Shown here: positions 1 through 9,875 of the stretch, piece by piece | Layout: each line of letters begins with the position of its first letter | Numbering within the stretch: position 1 is the stretch's first letter | Translations under genes and position numbers: made by a program | Source of the DNA: Aplectana chamaeleonis | Taxonomy: Eukaryota > Nematoda > Chromadorea > Rhabditida > Cosmocercidae | Length of the DNA: 64,000 nt | Assembly: GCA_029168955.1 (NCBI GenBank) | Contig: JAPDOI010001856.1 | Span: 1-64,000 of the forward strand | Direction: 5' to 3' | Notes under the pieces: generated by a model | What the model was told of the DNA's origin: nothing | The model's input: the letters and a program-made list of their open reading frames with translations, nothing else | Database searches by the model: none

Positions 1-1386
1 GGTATGGTCAAGGAGTTCGGCTCAACGTCGTGTCGGAATGCATTCGTACGACTGCGGGATCACAGAGGATTCAATCTGTGGATAGTGAGTGCTCATGCGC
101 CCACTGAAACCGCCGAAGACAATTCGAAGGATGCGTTTATGAGGAACTCCAATACGTTGCTGGCCAGGATACCTTGTCAGCATGCTGTTGTCGTGGGGAT
201 TGACGCAAATGCGAAGATGGGACTTGATCAGGAATCCGAAGTACTCGGTAAATGGTTCTACCCAGTGGAGCAAACATCGGACAATGGCTACCGCCTTGTC
301 GACTTTTGTGAACGCAGTGGTCTGATTATTGCATCGACATTCAAGAGGAATCATCGCCGCCATCAGCTTACGTGGCAGGGACCAACCCGGCTATCTCCAG
401 AAGAGCAGCGGAAGCGGAAGATGACAACTTTGAAACTACAGCTTGACTATGTCCTGACGAGGAATATTCCAGTATCGGACATTCGAAGATCTAGAGCTGT
501 GTGGGGTGTCGCATTCGATTCGGATCACCGTCCTGTTCTGTTGAACTTCACTGCGAGGATTCATAAGAGGAAGCGAGGGGCTCAGCCTCTCCAGAGGATT
601 GACATGACAAGTCTCAGAGATGAAGAGTGCAGAAGGAATTTCCGACAACGCGTTTCTATTCACATCGGAGTACGGACTAAGAAGAAACTTTGCGACGCGG
701 ATTCTTTTGTCAAGTGCATCCAGGACGCTTCGAAAGAGGCACTCCCGGTTGTACAGCCTAAGAAGAAGTTCGCCTACGTCTCAGAAGAAACAACATCTAC
801 CTACAACAGAGTATGTGCTCTCCGAACTGCAGGAAACTTCGTGGAGGAGAAGCGTCTGAGGAGGAAGTTGCGTCGGCAGCTTCAAAGTGACCGCGAACGA
901 GAGTGGACGTGTAGAGCTAAGGAGTTCGAGAAGGCTTGGGAGGAGAAGAATCCGAAGAAAGCCTACACGTTGCTGCGACAGTATAGCGGGAAGATGAAGA
1001 GATGTTCTCCTGTCTTGAACACTACCAATGGAGTTGCAGTTGGTGATGCGACGCTGCCAATATGGAAGGATTACTTCAGTTCACTACTGAATCGTCCAGC
1101 GCCATCAGTACCTGAGCTCCCGCATGTTCAGAGAGCACATTACGATGTCAGTGAGGAACCGCCGACTGAGTCTGAAGTTTTGGATTGTGTCCGGAAAATG
1201 AAGAATGGAAAGGCAGGTGGAGATGACAACATCACTGCTGAAATGCTGAAAGCTCTTCCTCCGTCTGGGATTCGTGAAATGACCAACACCATCCGTGCCA
1301 TATGGATGAGCGAAAGGATACCCGATTCGTGGAGACATGCGATCATCGTACCTCTTCACAAGAAGCTATCCGTCACGGATCCCTAA
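1..1386 (+). pseudogene. RTE endonuclease plus N-terminal part of reverse transcriptase (broken)
   Basis: The 5' end is cut by the window; the first ATG is at 4 but the frame is open before it, so it is probably not the true start. Endonuclease signatures visible are an Asp-Ala-Asn block at 202-210 and the catalytic Ser-Asp-His triplet at 520-528, followed by Arg-Pro-Val-Leu. These are the metal-binding and histidine motifs of the family that nicks target DNA to prime reverse transcription. A Lys/Arg-rich linker follows (about 780-1000). The NGKAGGDD-like block near 1200-1230 is the N-terminal reverse-transcriptase motif that precedes the palm. The frame ends at a TAA at 1384-1386, inside what should be a continuous RT domain. 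Confidence 0.85.
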
Positions 1387-2448
1387 GAACTACAGAGGAA
1401 TCTCTACTTCGTGTCATGTACAAGGTTTTAGGAACGTATCATTCTCGAGCGACTTATCAAACATCGTGAAGGAACGACCAGAGATGAGCAAGCCGGTTTT
1501 CGACCTGGAAGATCGACCATCGACCAAGTGTTCGTCGTGAGAAGAGTAATTGAATCGTGGCAGCGGTTTTCGAAGCCATTACAGCTTGTTTTTTTGGACT
1601 TTGAAGGCGCGTTCGACTCTCCTCATCGTGGTCGATTGCTCAATGCTCTGCGAGCAGATGGAGTCCCGGAAAAGTATGTTCGGTTAATAGAGGACATGAA
1701 CAAAGGAACAACAGCAGCAGTTCGAACACCTGTCGGATTTACGTCAGCTTTCGAGGTGAAAACAGGAGTAAGGCAAGGAGCCGTTGCAGGACCTTTTCTT
1801 TTCAACTTCGCCGTTGATGACATCATGCGTAGAGTTGCAGAACAGTTTCCTGCGGATGTGATCCTAACACCATCAGGACGCTCCCTTGTCGACCTGGAGT
1901 ACGCCGACGACATTGTGTTATTCGATGAAAACAACGCAAAACTGCAAAGGATTGTGAACTTCGTTTCGAAGGATGCCGCAGCCTATGGACTTCGTCTTCG
2001 TCCCGACAAATGCAAGCAGATGTGGGTCTCTCAGAGGCCTTCAACTGGAGTTTGTGTGGACGGACAACGTATCGAACTGGTGGACGATTTCTGTTATTTG
2101 GGCTGTTTGCTGAAGAACGATGGTAGTTATGCAGCGGATATTCGACAACGATGTGCGAAAGCTACGTCTGCATTCAATTCTCTAACCAAGTGTTTGTGGT
2201 CTACCACCATCGCGAAGGAAGTCAAGTTGCGCGTCTACCTATCCGCTATTCCCCCTATCATGATGTACGGATCGGAGACGTGGGCTGCACCGAAAACGCA
2301 GATGGAAAGGTTGGATTGCACGGAGAGGAAGCTTTTTAGGCGTTTGCTTGGATATTTCTGGCCGCGTGTATGCTATAACGAAGACCTTTACAAGGAAATC
2401 GACGCAGTACATCAACGCTTGACACGAGGAGGTGCCAGCATCTCCTAA
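1387..2448 (+). pseudogene. RTE reverse transcriptase palm/fingers domain (broken)
   Basis: This continues the reverse transcriptase. Between about 1384 and 1430 three single-base insertions are needed to keep homology, after which the original frame returns and is open from about 1500 to 2448. Motif A (LDFEGAFDS) lies near 1591-1620, the GVRQGAVAGP block near 1765-1800, and the catalytic YADD box at 1900-1911, so the active-site Asp pair is intact. The thumb-like region carries SETWAAP and CTERKLFRRLLGYFWPR blocks (about 2270-2370) typical of this family. The frame is lost again near 2425-2435, giving a premature stop at 2446-2448. It is a decayed retroelement, not a host gene. Confidence 0.87.
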
Positions 2449-2780
2449 CGCCATCTCAAGCAGCAATGGAAAGTCGACTTCGACTGCTCGGGAATATACT
2501 AAGAAGAACGCCGGATCGTCTCGTACAACACGCTTTAAAAATGCTTCCAAATCCTGTCTGGAAACGGCCACCTGGGCGTAGGCGAAAGTTCTGGACGGAT
2601 GTGGTTAAAGAGGATTTAAAGTCACTCGGCATCGAAAGACAGTTCAGGCGCGATGTTTCGTTTCGCAGGAAATGGAATAGTGACAGCTGGATGGAATGTG
2701 TTCAAATTGTGGCTGAAGACCGTGAAAAATGGACACGGCTGACTACTAGGACGGCACACCTCGGTGAAGATGCGGAATGA
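2427..2780 (+). pseudogene. RTE C-terminal domain in a shifted frame
   Basis: This is the natural continuation of the preceding reverse transcriptase but in a different frame (stop at 2778-2780). It is very basic (PPGRRRKFWTD block near 2570-2600) and ends with a TAHLGEDA-like tail. I recognise this C-terminus from nematode RTE proteins. The ATG at 2466 is internal to the ancestral ORF and not a genuine start. One small indel around 2425-2435 separates it from the upstream frame. Confidence 0.8.
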
Positions 2781-2857
2781 CCGCGTCAGGCGAAAGCCAA
2801 CCGATTAAGATAAGAAGAAGATGACCTCTCAAAGTACGCAAGAACGTTCCCCAATAC

Positions 2858-2903
2858 CGCCTCCGCCTCCACCTCCACCTACGCCTCCGTCTCACCCTCC
2901 GTC
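2858..2903. repeat. C/T-rich hexamer microsatellite
   Basis: Imperfect CCTCCA/CCTCCG repeats make a pyrimidine-rich tract. Read on the minus strand it gives a run of Arg codons that looks like a basic protein, which is a low-complexity artefact. Confidence 0.7.
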
Positions 2904-3283
2904 CGTCGAATTCCATTTTTTTGAAAGGCGTGGACCAAATCGCTCGAAAATTTGTGACTAGAGGTAATCGGCCACGGGAATGCCGAAAATAATTGGGAGA
3001 ACTCACCATAATGACTTCTGGGCCCCTAACGGGCTGTTCAAACTCGGAAACCGGCCTCTCAAGATTAGTTTATGAAAATGATGGGTTTTTTCGTTATCAG
3101 TCATTGTTTTCTTAGACTCCATATAAACACCTTGCTCTCTAGGGTGGTGTACTTTAAACGTCCGGCTCGGAAGAAGTTGCTGTGTGGGAGGGATGTTCTT
3201 GAGCGCGGCGCGTATTCATTCCATGCGCACCATCGATAAGAAGGCGTCGCAGGGTGTGCTGAAGCGTCGGTTGACTGTACGAC
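2904..3283. other. Intergenic stretch, no gene recognised
   Basis: No coding region is convincing here. A segment at about 3058-3120 is loosely similar, in the same orientation, to about 3884-3968 (shared pieces near AAATGATG and CATTGTTTT), so a diverged direct repeat may bracket the small 42-bp array. Confidence 0.4.
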
Positions 3284-3800
3284 ACCGCAGTAGGAGTATG
3301 CAGGACGTCATGGAACTACAGCAGGACCTTAGTAGGGGTGTGCAGGACGCCGTAGAATGTGTGCAGGACCTCAGTAGGAGTGTGCAGGATATCATGGAAC
3401 GTGTGCAGGACCTTAGTAGGAGTGTGCAGGACATCATGGGACCTGTGCAAGACCCCAGTAGGGATGTGCAGGACGTCGTAGAATGTGTGCAGGACGTCGT
3501 AGAATGTGTGCAGGACCTTAGTAGGAGTGTGCGGGACATCAAGTAACTTGTGCAGGACCCCGGTAAGGGTGTGCGACGTCGCAGAATGTGTGCGAGACCT
3601 CAGTAAGAAAGTGCAGGACTCCAGTAGGGGCGTGCAGGACGTCGTAGAATGTGTGCAGGACCTCAGTAGGAGTGTGGAGGACATCAAGGAACTCTTGCAC
3701 ACTCCTACTGAGGTCCTGCACACATTCTACGGCGTCCTGCACACCCCTACTGAGGTCCTGCTGTAGTTCCATGACGTCCTGCACACCCCAGTAGGGGCGC
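3284..3800. repeat. Small 42-bp-repeat array with an internal inversion
   Basis: About 12 monomers of a 42-bp repeat whose core is TGTGCAGGACCTCAGTAGG. It aligns position by position with the main satellite further right (GTGTGCGGGAC, AGTGGGAGTG, CGTAGAA blocks), so it is a diverged subfamily of the same repeat. Monomers run in plus orientation from 3284 to about 3690 and in minus orientation from about 3696 to 3800. The right part is a near reverse complement of 3299-3390, forming a ~100-bp-arm inverted repeat. ORFs across it are periodicity artefacts. Whether the inverted part arose by fold-back replication or inversion cannot be told. Confidence 0.85.
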
Positions 3801-4429
3801 AGACGAGCCACATCAGCAAGAACCGGTGAAGTTTGGCTAAAGCGACTGACCCTAGGTCTATCCTAGCCGTGGTGGAGCCACCCAAGATTTACTCATAGAA
3901 ATGATGAAAAACTCTAATAAAAGATGCCTGATACTGCGCTATCAATCATTGTTTTTATAAGAGCTCCTCTGAGAGAATTTGCACCGGCGGCAGACCAACC
4001 CTGCCTTGAAGGCTCCTAATCGGTGCCTGCAGGGTAGTGTCTATCCAGAGTCCCTCCATCAGCTATGCCATTGCATTAACCCCGCGTCGGTGTCTCAACC
4101 AGGACGCGAGGGCTCCCAAACCCGTTCTGGAATTACCTCAACCCTATCTCGACGAAGCCTGATTCGAGCCGCGACGGTGCCTAAATCTGGCTGCCCCCCC
4201 CCGCAGAGAAAGCCCCGCCTAGGTTCGGACAAGGGCTTAACCTTCGCCGATGTCTGCGGTGAGGAACAACCCCCACTGCGGATAGCGGCGAAAACCGCCC
4301 CACCCCCAGCCGTGGGATCCCCTATCCCCCAGCGGTCAAAAATATGCTGACCTCCGGAGAGGGACTCGAAGTCACCTTCCAGGGCCGGCATCAGAATGCC
4401 GAATGAGGACTCGAGTGAGATGAGGCACC
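3801..4429. other. Non-coding segment between small array and TATA candidate
   Basis: GC-rich sequence with C-tracts (near 4193-4203 and 4262-4330). Open frames of about 120 codons exist on both strands without recognisable domains. If the minus-strand TATA candidate just to the right is used, this stretch would be the transcribed leader between promoter and the 42-bp array. Confidence 0.4.
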
Positions 4430-4436
4430 TTTTATA
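4430..4436 (-). promoter_or_regulatory. TATA-box candidate reading toward the small 42-bp array
   Basis: On the minus strand this is GGTATAAAAGG with CAT/ATGC-rich sequence upstream. The same core and a similar upstream context recur at 8479-8485 (minus) and 58468-58474 (plus), each time with 42-bp repeats downstream in the same relative orientation. Promoter function is inferred from the motif only. Confidence 0.4.
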
Positions 4437-4440
4437 CCGG

Positions 4441-5055
4441 CTGTGCATGTGATAAACACATCAGGACGTGATCATTCGCTTTACCATTTTTTCATGTCTG
4501 CCACTGTAGCGGTGGCGTCGCGGTGATATCGCGAAGCCGGTGCGAAGCTGTTGCGAGGCCCACGCTTCGCTATCGCGTTACCGTTCATGATTGCGGTGCC
4601 GTTGCTGTACTGTTACGGACAAGAAGGAATCTTCCAAGATTCCGGGGCCGTTGCTACAGTGTCGCGGCACGGGCTAGGATCACTGTGCTGTTGCTACATC
4701 GGCCCGGCACGGTCTCGGGTTGCGGTGCCGTCCCGCCACGGTCAATGCAAATTTTCTCAGAGTATGGAAATACTTCGACTGGAAGCCTTACCAATCGGTG
4801 GTTCATTTCATTTCTGTCTTGAATGGTGGGTGCCCCCCCCTACGTCTAGGATAGTGCCCTGACCCCGTACCATTGGGTCATTTTAAAACTCATTTCTTTT
4901 TCTCGACTTTTAAATTTGGAAAATGTATGCATTGTATCTCATCTGTAGGAAGCAGCGTTGCAACTGTTATATTGCACTCCTAGCAGCGGAGCGGTTGTTT
5001 CTTCATTTCTACCACTATGTTTTCGAAAAAAAAACTTGGCTTTTAGAGCTTGACG
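4441..5055. other. GC-rich degenerate repeat region, no gene recognised
   Basis: From about 4510 to 4750 short phrases such as GCCGTTGCT and CGGCACGG recur irregularly, suggesting a decayed short tandem repeat. From 4750 to 5055 I see no gene. Confidence 0.35.
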
Positions 5056-5057
5056 AC

Positions 5058-5081
5058 ATTTATTTATTTATTTATTCATTT
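5058..5081. repeat. (TTTA)n microsatellite
   Basis: A short TTTA tandem run with one interruption. Confidence 0.7.
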
Positions 5082-5756
5082 AGGAGCGTGGTCAAGCTAC
5101 ATTCAACATTAATTGAAGTACAGACAAGAACAAATTATAGTCTACAGCAATGGAAGTAGGACCTCGTGAGGCTGCGGATTCTTCTTAAAGGCAGTGGTCA
5201 CGATGAAAAACATTATCGAAAAAACTACAAAAATCAGCTTAGATCAAAAACAGCTGAAAAACTATGAAGGTAGCGCGGTGAAAGACAGGCTAGAAATAGA
5301 GATTTTAAGGCCCAAGGATACCAGTTCGTGCACACGTGCACAGCGTCGACGAAAAAGGTCGCAGTCTCATGCCGAGATGTCAAAAATCATCGACATTCAG
5401 AGGGAGAAATAAATGCAATTTCACCTAATAAAAACAGTTGAGGAATGAAAGAAAGCACTCCAGCCAATGTTTTGACAAGATGCGTACATAAATCCGAAGG
5501 TTCATTGATTGAAATTCAATTTCAAGCCAGCTGATGTTCTTGATATAAGAGGTCATCGATGCCGATGATGTGGAGTGGGCTCGTCCACTATCAAAAGACA
5601 AGAAAGTTCAGGCTTCAAATTTGCCCCAAAACAGTGGTTTTTTCGCAGTTTTTTCTTATAGGTCATACTACTCGAGACCCAGAAAAGGGTTTAGAGAGAA
5701 AAAGACGACAAGCATATTTGATCGCGACCACTGCCTTTGACATACTGTAGCCTGAT
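5082..5756. other. Intergenic, no gene recognised
   Basis: AT-rich sequence with only short ORFs (for example 5194-5412 and 5559-5750) that have no recognisable domain, no clear splice structure and ordinary intergenic composition. Confidence 0.35.
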
Positions 5757-6085
5757 TGTGTTATCACTCACTTTTTCGAAACAACTAAAATTGGTCGGTG
5801 AGTTTCGGCTTCCGCTCTCGTATTTTCACCTGTTTTCATTGCTTCCACAGATGTATGGTTAGATCCGCGGCCGTTTCCTCAAGAAAAAACGTATAAATTC
5901 AAACCGCGGCTGGCGTGGCGGTTTAAGTCTCAATCTCTGAGAATTAAACCGCCCCGCCAGCCGCGGTTTGAATTTAAACGCTTTTTCTTGAGGACACAGG
6001 CCACGGACGTAACTATAGTCGTATCGGTGAAAACACAGACTCACCGATCTATCACAGCTGTTTCGAAAAAATGAGTGATACCACT
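5757..6085. mobile_element. Fold-back element, ~330 bp
   Basis: The sequence is a long imperfect palindrome. The outer arms share TATCACTCA and TTTTTCGAAACA at both ends. The inner arms share CCTCAAGAAAAA and TTCAAACCGCGGCTGGCG, separated by a short loop near 5930-5945. There is no ORF. This is the structure of a non-autonomous fold-back or MITE-type DNA transposon. The superfamily is unknown, since no clean target-site duplication could be read. Confidence 0.75.
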
Positions 6086-6529
6086 AACAAACTACCGTAT
6101 GTTAAGACGAGTCCGCAACCTGACCAGGTCCTACTAACATTGCTGTAGACTATACTTAAAACACAATATTCTGAGAAAGCGTTTCGTGAGAGACTTACAT
6201 TAAGTCGAAGGTCAAGAAGGTTTTTAAATCCATTCGTAGACATGGTAAGGACGTTTTCCCTTACTAGTGGAAGGAAAATTTTGATCGTTCTATTTGAGAA
6301 AAATTCAGATCTGATCTGACTTTTTGCCACAGGCTCAGCTATCCTTAAGCCTAAAAATCTCGTTCTCAATTGTGGTTTAGAAAAAAAAACCAGATTTAGT
6401 TTTGAACTGGCCACGCGCGGAACCGCTTTTTCGAAATCTGAGTTCAGAGTGAACCTAGAAATTAGATCCAAATTGCATTGAAAAGAGCGCAAAAAGTTGG
6501 TATTATTCCCCGAAAATGGTTAGGAATGG
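6086..6529. other. Intergenic, possible extension of the neighbouring dispersed repeat
   Basis: No gene is seen. About 6440-6529 has weak similarity to the reverse complement of about 9680-9790, so the dispersed repeat that follows may begin earlier than its strong match. Confidence 0.35.
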
Positions 6530-6946
6530 TTCGCTGGTTTTCGAGAAAATTTGAAAAAACCGCTCGATTTTGGTGTTAATCTCCTTTTTTTTCAGTAGGC
6601 GTTCATCAACTTGTGGGTACACTTAAAATTGAGCTAGGAAGCTCATTTTTGGACAGGAGGCTGGAAATGGATGCAGGTCGCTCTCCTATCAAAATTTGGA
6701 GTTAAAAACTCAATTTTTGCGGAACCTCAAAATTGAGGTCGAAGATAGGCAAAAACAAGTAAACATGTTTATACAAACCAGCCGACGCTCACTTATCCTT
6801 AAAAATGAACTAATGAAAATCAACACAGTTACTGATAGGCTTCCAAACAAGATTGTGCCCTGTTCGAGACGGTTTTGGTTTCAAGCTGTACGAATTCGAC
6901 GAGACCTTGGAAGTATTTTTCGGACCGCCGTATGGTGTGAGTAGGA
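6530..6946 (+). repeat. Dispersed repeat, copy 1
   Basis: About 415 bp that matches the reverse complement of 9260-9680 end to end with roughly constant divergence. Shared landmarks are TCTCCTTTTTTTT, CTCAATTTTTGCGGAACC, AAGTAAACATGTT and AAAAATGAACTAATGAAA. No protein family is recognised in any frame. The two copies bracket the segment that carries the first palindrome and the minus-oriented satellite. Confidence 0.7.
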
Positions 6947-6960
6947 TTCCAAGAGCGCGT

Positions 6961-6987
6961 AGGATATTTATATTTATATTTATATAA
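6961..6987. repeat. AT-rich TATTTA microsatellite
   Basis: A short run of TATTTATATTTA-type repeats immediately after the dispersed repeat. Confidence 0.6.
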
Positions 6988-7429
6988 AATACATCCGCGG
7001 ATGCGGATGTGACCCTCTTAATAAGAGGTTAACACAACGACAAAGCAAAATGAGAGAACTGAAGTGCATCAGGGTGTAGACCCACCAGGCAACTGTACGA
7101 AACTTGCGCTTAATTTCATTGGTGAACATAGAGTTTTGATACCAGTGGTGGCTCCAACCGCCAGTATGGACCGCAATTCTTATATAGTTACCCTTTAACC
7201 GCTCGCACCTCAACGTACCACAGTCACATTAAGTAAGCAGCTACTCCCATCAGGAGCAACCGAGTAGCAGTGAGGCGGCGGCACCAAAAAGCGGGTGGCC
7301 CAAACAGAGGATTCATTGCCACGTAGCATCACCACGCACCTTGATTTTGTACACAAATCTCGAATCCAGTCATGATAGTTTTTCTTTATCATGATAGGTT
7401 TTCTCTATCGTCATCGTTTGTAGAACATT
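6988..7429. other. Intergenic, no gene recognised
   Basis: Mixed-composition sequence without a recognisable gene. A small duplication of the TATCATGATAG type occurs at about 7370-7400 just outside the next palindrome. Confidence 0.35.
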
Positions 7430-8115
7430 AAATTCCTGAAAGTTTAGGTTCCTGGCAAAAGTAAAGATTTGGCATGGCCATTTTTTTCAAAAAATTAGAA
7501 ATATACCCACTTAAAAGGGGAATGTAAGGAAAAACGAAAAAAGGTTTCAAAATATTCCTGAGAACGATTTGGCGTAGAATGATTTGATTTTCGGGAAATG
7601 TAGTGAGATAGTTGAAAGTATGATTTGGCAGTCGAGTTTGAACCAACTATTGATAAGAGTTTTGCAAAACGAGAGATCGCATTGTATGAGCTTATCCGTA
7701 GAACATATCGAAGCTAAATCACGCGTGATATGGAACAAACAGTTGATTTTACTCCACTTAATACGTGAAGACCGCGGTATTTCAGCTCCCGAACGAGCTT
7801 TTACTGCTTGCCTTATCACGCGTGATTTTGCTTCGTTATGTTCTACGGATAAGTTCATACAATGCGATCTCTCGTTTTGCACAACTCTTGTCAATAGTTG
7901 GTTCAAACTCGACTGCCAAATCATACTTTCAACTATCTCACTACATTTCCCGAAAATCAAATCATTCTACGCCAAATCGTTCTCAGGAATATTTCAAAAC
8001 CTTTTCTCATTTTTCCTTACCTTCCCCTTTTAAGTGAGTATATTTCTAATTTTTTGAAAAAAAATGGCCATGCCAAATCTTTACTTTTGCCAGGAACCTA
8101 AGCTTTCAGGAATTT
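7430..8115. mobile_element. 686-bp palindromic element, left copy
   Basis: Two ~300-bp arms (7430-7731 and 7815-8115) are nearly perfect reverse complements around an ~80-bp centre. Ends read AAATTCCTGAAAG and CTTTCAGGAATTT. Each inner arm end has the self-complementary motif TCACGCGTGA. ORFs of 130-150 codons appear on both strands with near-identical sequence only because the element is a palindrome, so they are not genes. A second copy lies at 59100-59737 at the mirrored position of the satellite block, making this the outermost part of a giant inverted repeat. Its superfamily is unknown. Confidence 0.88.
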
Positions 8116-8585
8116 CATTTATTTTTCCTAAAGGTTCCCTTTCTAACATGATTTATGCCTGATGGTGTTAATTCAAAGTAAACCCACTGATGCCCTGCCC
8201 CCCCCCTTCTATGACCTCGTGCACACTCCCACTGATGTCCTGCACACTTTCTACGACGTTCTGCGCACACCCATTTGGGTCACAAGCACGCTCATGCCGA
8301 TCATTTTTCCGCAGGGCTACCGTAAACCTCCTTTTAAAATTTTTCATGTGTCACCTTGGATATGAGCACATCGTATTAGCCTACAATCATGTTCGTACAA
8401 TATCGATCTCCTCAGCCATTTCCCAGCGGCTTCTCGAAGAGAGCGGTGTGTGAATGAATGCATACCGCTCCTCTGCCTTTTTATACCCCACATGTTATGA
8501 GCGTGTGTTATCGCTCGTTATCATGTTTTGTTCAAGAATGGTTAAGGTAGTCCTGCGGAAAAAACGATCGGCATGGGCGTGCTTG
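8116..8585 (-). repeat. Left flank of the satellite block, inverted copy of the right flank
   Basis: This segment matches, in reverse complement, 58366-59099. From outside in it has a 45-bp stretch ending near TAAACCCACTGATG, a poly-C tract (about 8198-8206), about two 42-bp monomers of a divergent subfamily (8210-8285), a stretch with TTTTTCCGCAGGGCTA, a GAGCACATCGTA block, a TATA-box candidate, and TTATCATGTTTTGTTCAAGAATGG. The right-hand counterpart has about nine divergent monomers, so this part has expanded or contracted. There is no coding gene. Confidence 0.85.
8479..8485 (-). promoter_or_regulatory. TATA-box candidate, left inverted copy
   Basis: Minus-strand TATAAAAA within GGGGTATAAAAAGGC, followed by a GCAGAGGAGCGGTATGCATT block identical to the right copy. 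It would direct transcription leftward, away from the main array and into the divergent 42-bp monomers at 8210-8285. Function is inferred. Confidence 0.4.
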
Positions 8586-9258
8586 TATTTGGGTTCCAAA
8601 CACTTTCTACGGCGTACTGCGCACACCCATTCGGGTCCCGCACACTTTCTATGGCGTCCGACCACTCTTATTCGGGTCCCACACACTTTCTGCAGCGTTC
8701 GGCGCACTCCCACTTGGGTCCCGCACACTTTCTATGGCTTCCGACGCACTTCCACTTGGGTCCCACACACTTTCTACGGTGTCCGGCGCACTCTCATTTG
8801 GGTCCCACACACTTTCTACGGCGTCCCGCGCACCCTCATTTGGGTCCCACAAACTTTTTACGGCCTTCTGCGCACACCCATTTGGGTCCCCCACACTTCC
8901 CATAGAGTCCGGCGCACTTCCACTTGGGTACCGCACATTTTATACGGGGCCCGGCGCAGATCCACTTGGGTCCCACACACTTTCTACGGTGTCCGGCGCA
9001 CTATCATTTGGGTCCCACACACTTTCTACGGCGTCCCGCGCACCCTCATTTGGGTCCCACAAACTTTTTACGGCCTTCTGCGCACACCCATTCGGGTCCC
9101 CCACACTTTCCATGGAGTCCGGCGCACTTCCACTGGGGTACCGCACATTTTATACGGGGCCCGGCGCAGATCCACTTGGGACCCGCACACTTTCTACGGC
9201 GTCTGGCGCACTACTTCTGGGGTCCCACACACTATCTACGGCGTTCTGTGGCGCACTT
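8586..9258 (-). repeat. Minus-oriented 42-bp satellite array, ~16 monomers
   Basis: Monomers of the main satellite in reverse orientation (core CACACTTTCTACGGCG). A five-monomer block (210 bp) is tandemly duplicated: 8764-8920 corresponds to 8974-9130 with few differences. The outer edge (TGCTTGTATTTGGGTTCC) is the reverse complement of the right end of the main array near 58352-58375, so this short array and the main array are the two arms of one inverted structure. Its 220-290-codon ORFs on both strands are periodicity artefacts. Confidence 0.9.
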
Positions 9259-9259
9259 G

Positions 9260-9680
9260 TGAGTCACACCGTGCGGCGTTCCAAAAACTACTTCCGAGAT
9301 CCCGCCGTATTGATTGAAGCGTTGCCCCGTCTCAGGGAACGCTCAATTCTGAGCAAAAGCCTATCAGTAACGGTGTTTATTTCATTAGTTCATTTTTACG
9401 AATGAGTAAACGTCGGATGGTTTATAATAACATGTTTACTTGTTGTTGTCTTTCTTGACCCTCAATTTTGAGGTTCCGCAAAAATTGAGCTACCAACTTC
9501 AAAAATTAACAGGAGCTAGGTGCAAACATAACCAACTTTCTGGCCTAAAATGAGCGTCTTAGCTCAACGATAAGTGTTCCAACAAGATCGTGAACGCCAA
9601 CTGAATAAAAAAAAGGAGATGAACCCTTTTTTCGACCAAATTCACGTGGTTTTGACAATTTTTCTCGAATCTCAGGTAAC
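9260..9680 (-). repeat. Dispersed repeat, copy 2, forming most of the core between inverted arrays
   Basis: Reverse complement of 6530-6946 (see that entry for landmarks). It joins the end of the minus-oriented array almost directly. No protein is recognised. Confidence 0.7.
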
Positions 9681-9875
9681 CATCCCGGACCATTTTTTGA
9701 ACAGTGATTGAGCTTTGTGAAGTATATTAAATGCAAAAAGAACGGTCTTCCTACGTTAAACCTGGACCCTGATACTGAGATCAGGGGGTTGCGCGATGGC
9801 GAATCAAAGCCAAATCTGGTGAGCGCTTCGCGCTCACCACAATTTGCCCTGTGAAGTCTACCGCTGAGTACATAC
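9681..9875. other. Unique spacer before the main array
   Basis: No gene is recognised. It contains a short inverted repeat, GGTGAGCGC...GCGCTCACC, at about 9819-9839. The sequence changes to satellite at about 9876. Confidence 0.4.

Larger units (their letters stand above)
1..2822 (+). mobile_element. RTE-clade non-LTR retrotransposon, 5' end outside window, inactivated
   Basis: The segment encodes, in order, the end of an apurinic-type (exonuclease-endonuclease-phosphatase fold) endonuclease, a reverse transcriptase and a basic C-terminal domain. This is the single-ORF layout of RTE-clade LINEs. The reading frame is already open at base 1, so the N-terminus lies upstream. Several frameshifts and stops break the ORF, so this copy cannot make a full protein. 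After the last coding block only about 40 bases of purine-rich tail (near 2800-2822) precede unrelated sequence, which fits the very short 3' UTR ending in simple repeats known for RTE elements. Family assignment rests on motif order and overall protein resemblance to abundant hookworm copies. No target-site duplication can be checked because the 5' end is missing. Confidence 0.88.

Noticed and set aside
3184..3546. 120-codon ORF with a VQD-type repeat
   Set aside because: It lies over the small 42-bp array and is open on both strands. It is a periodicity artefact.
8454..9317. 287-codon plus-strand ORF over the short array
   Set aside because: It translates the minus-oriented satellite, with overlapping frames equally open.
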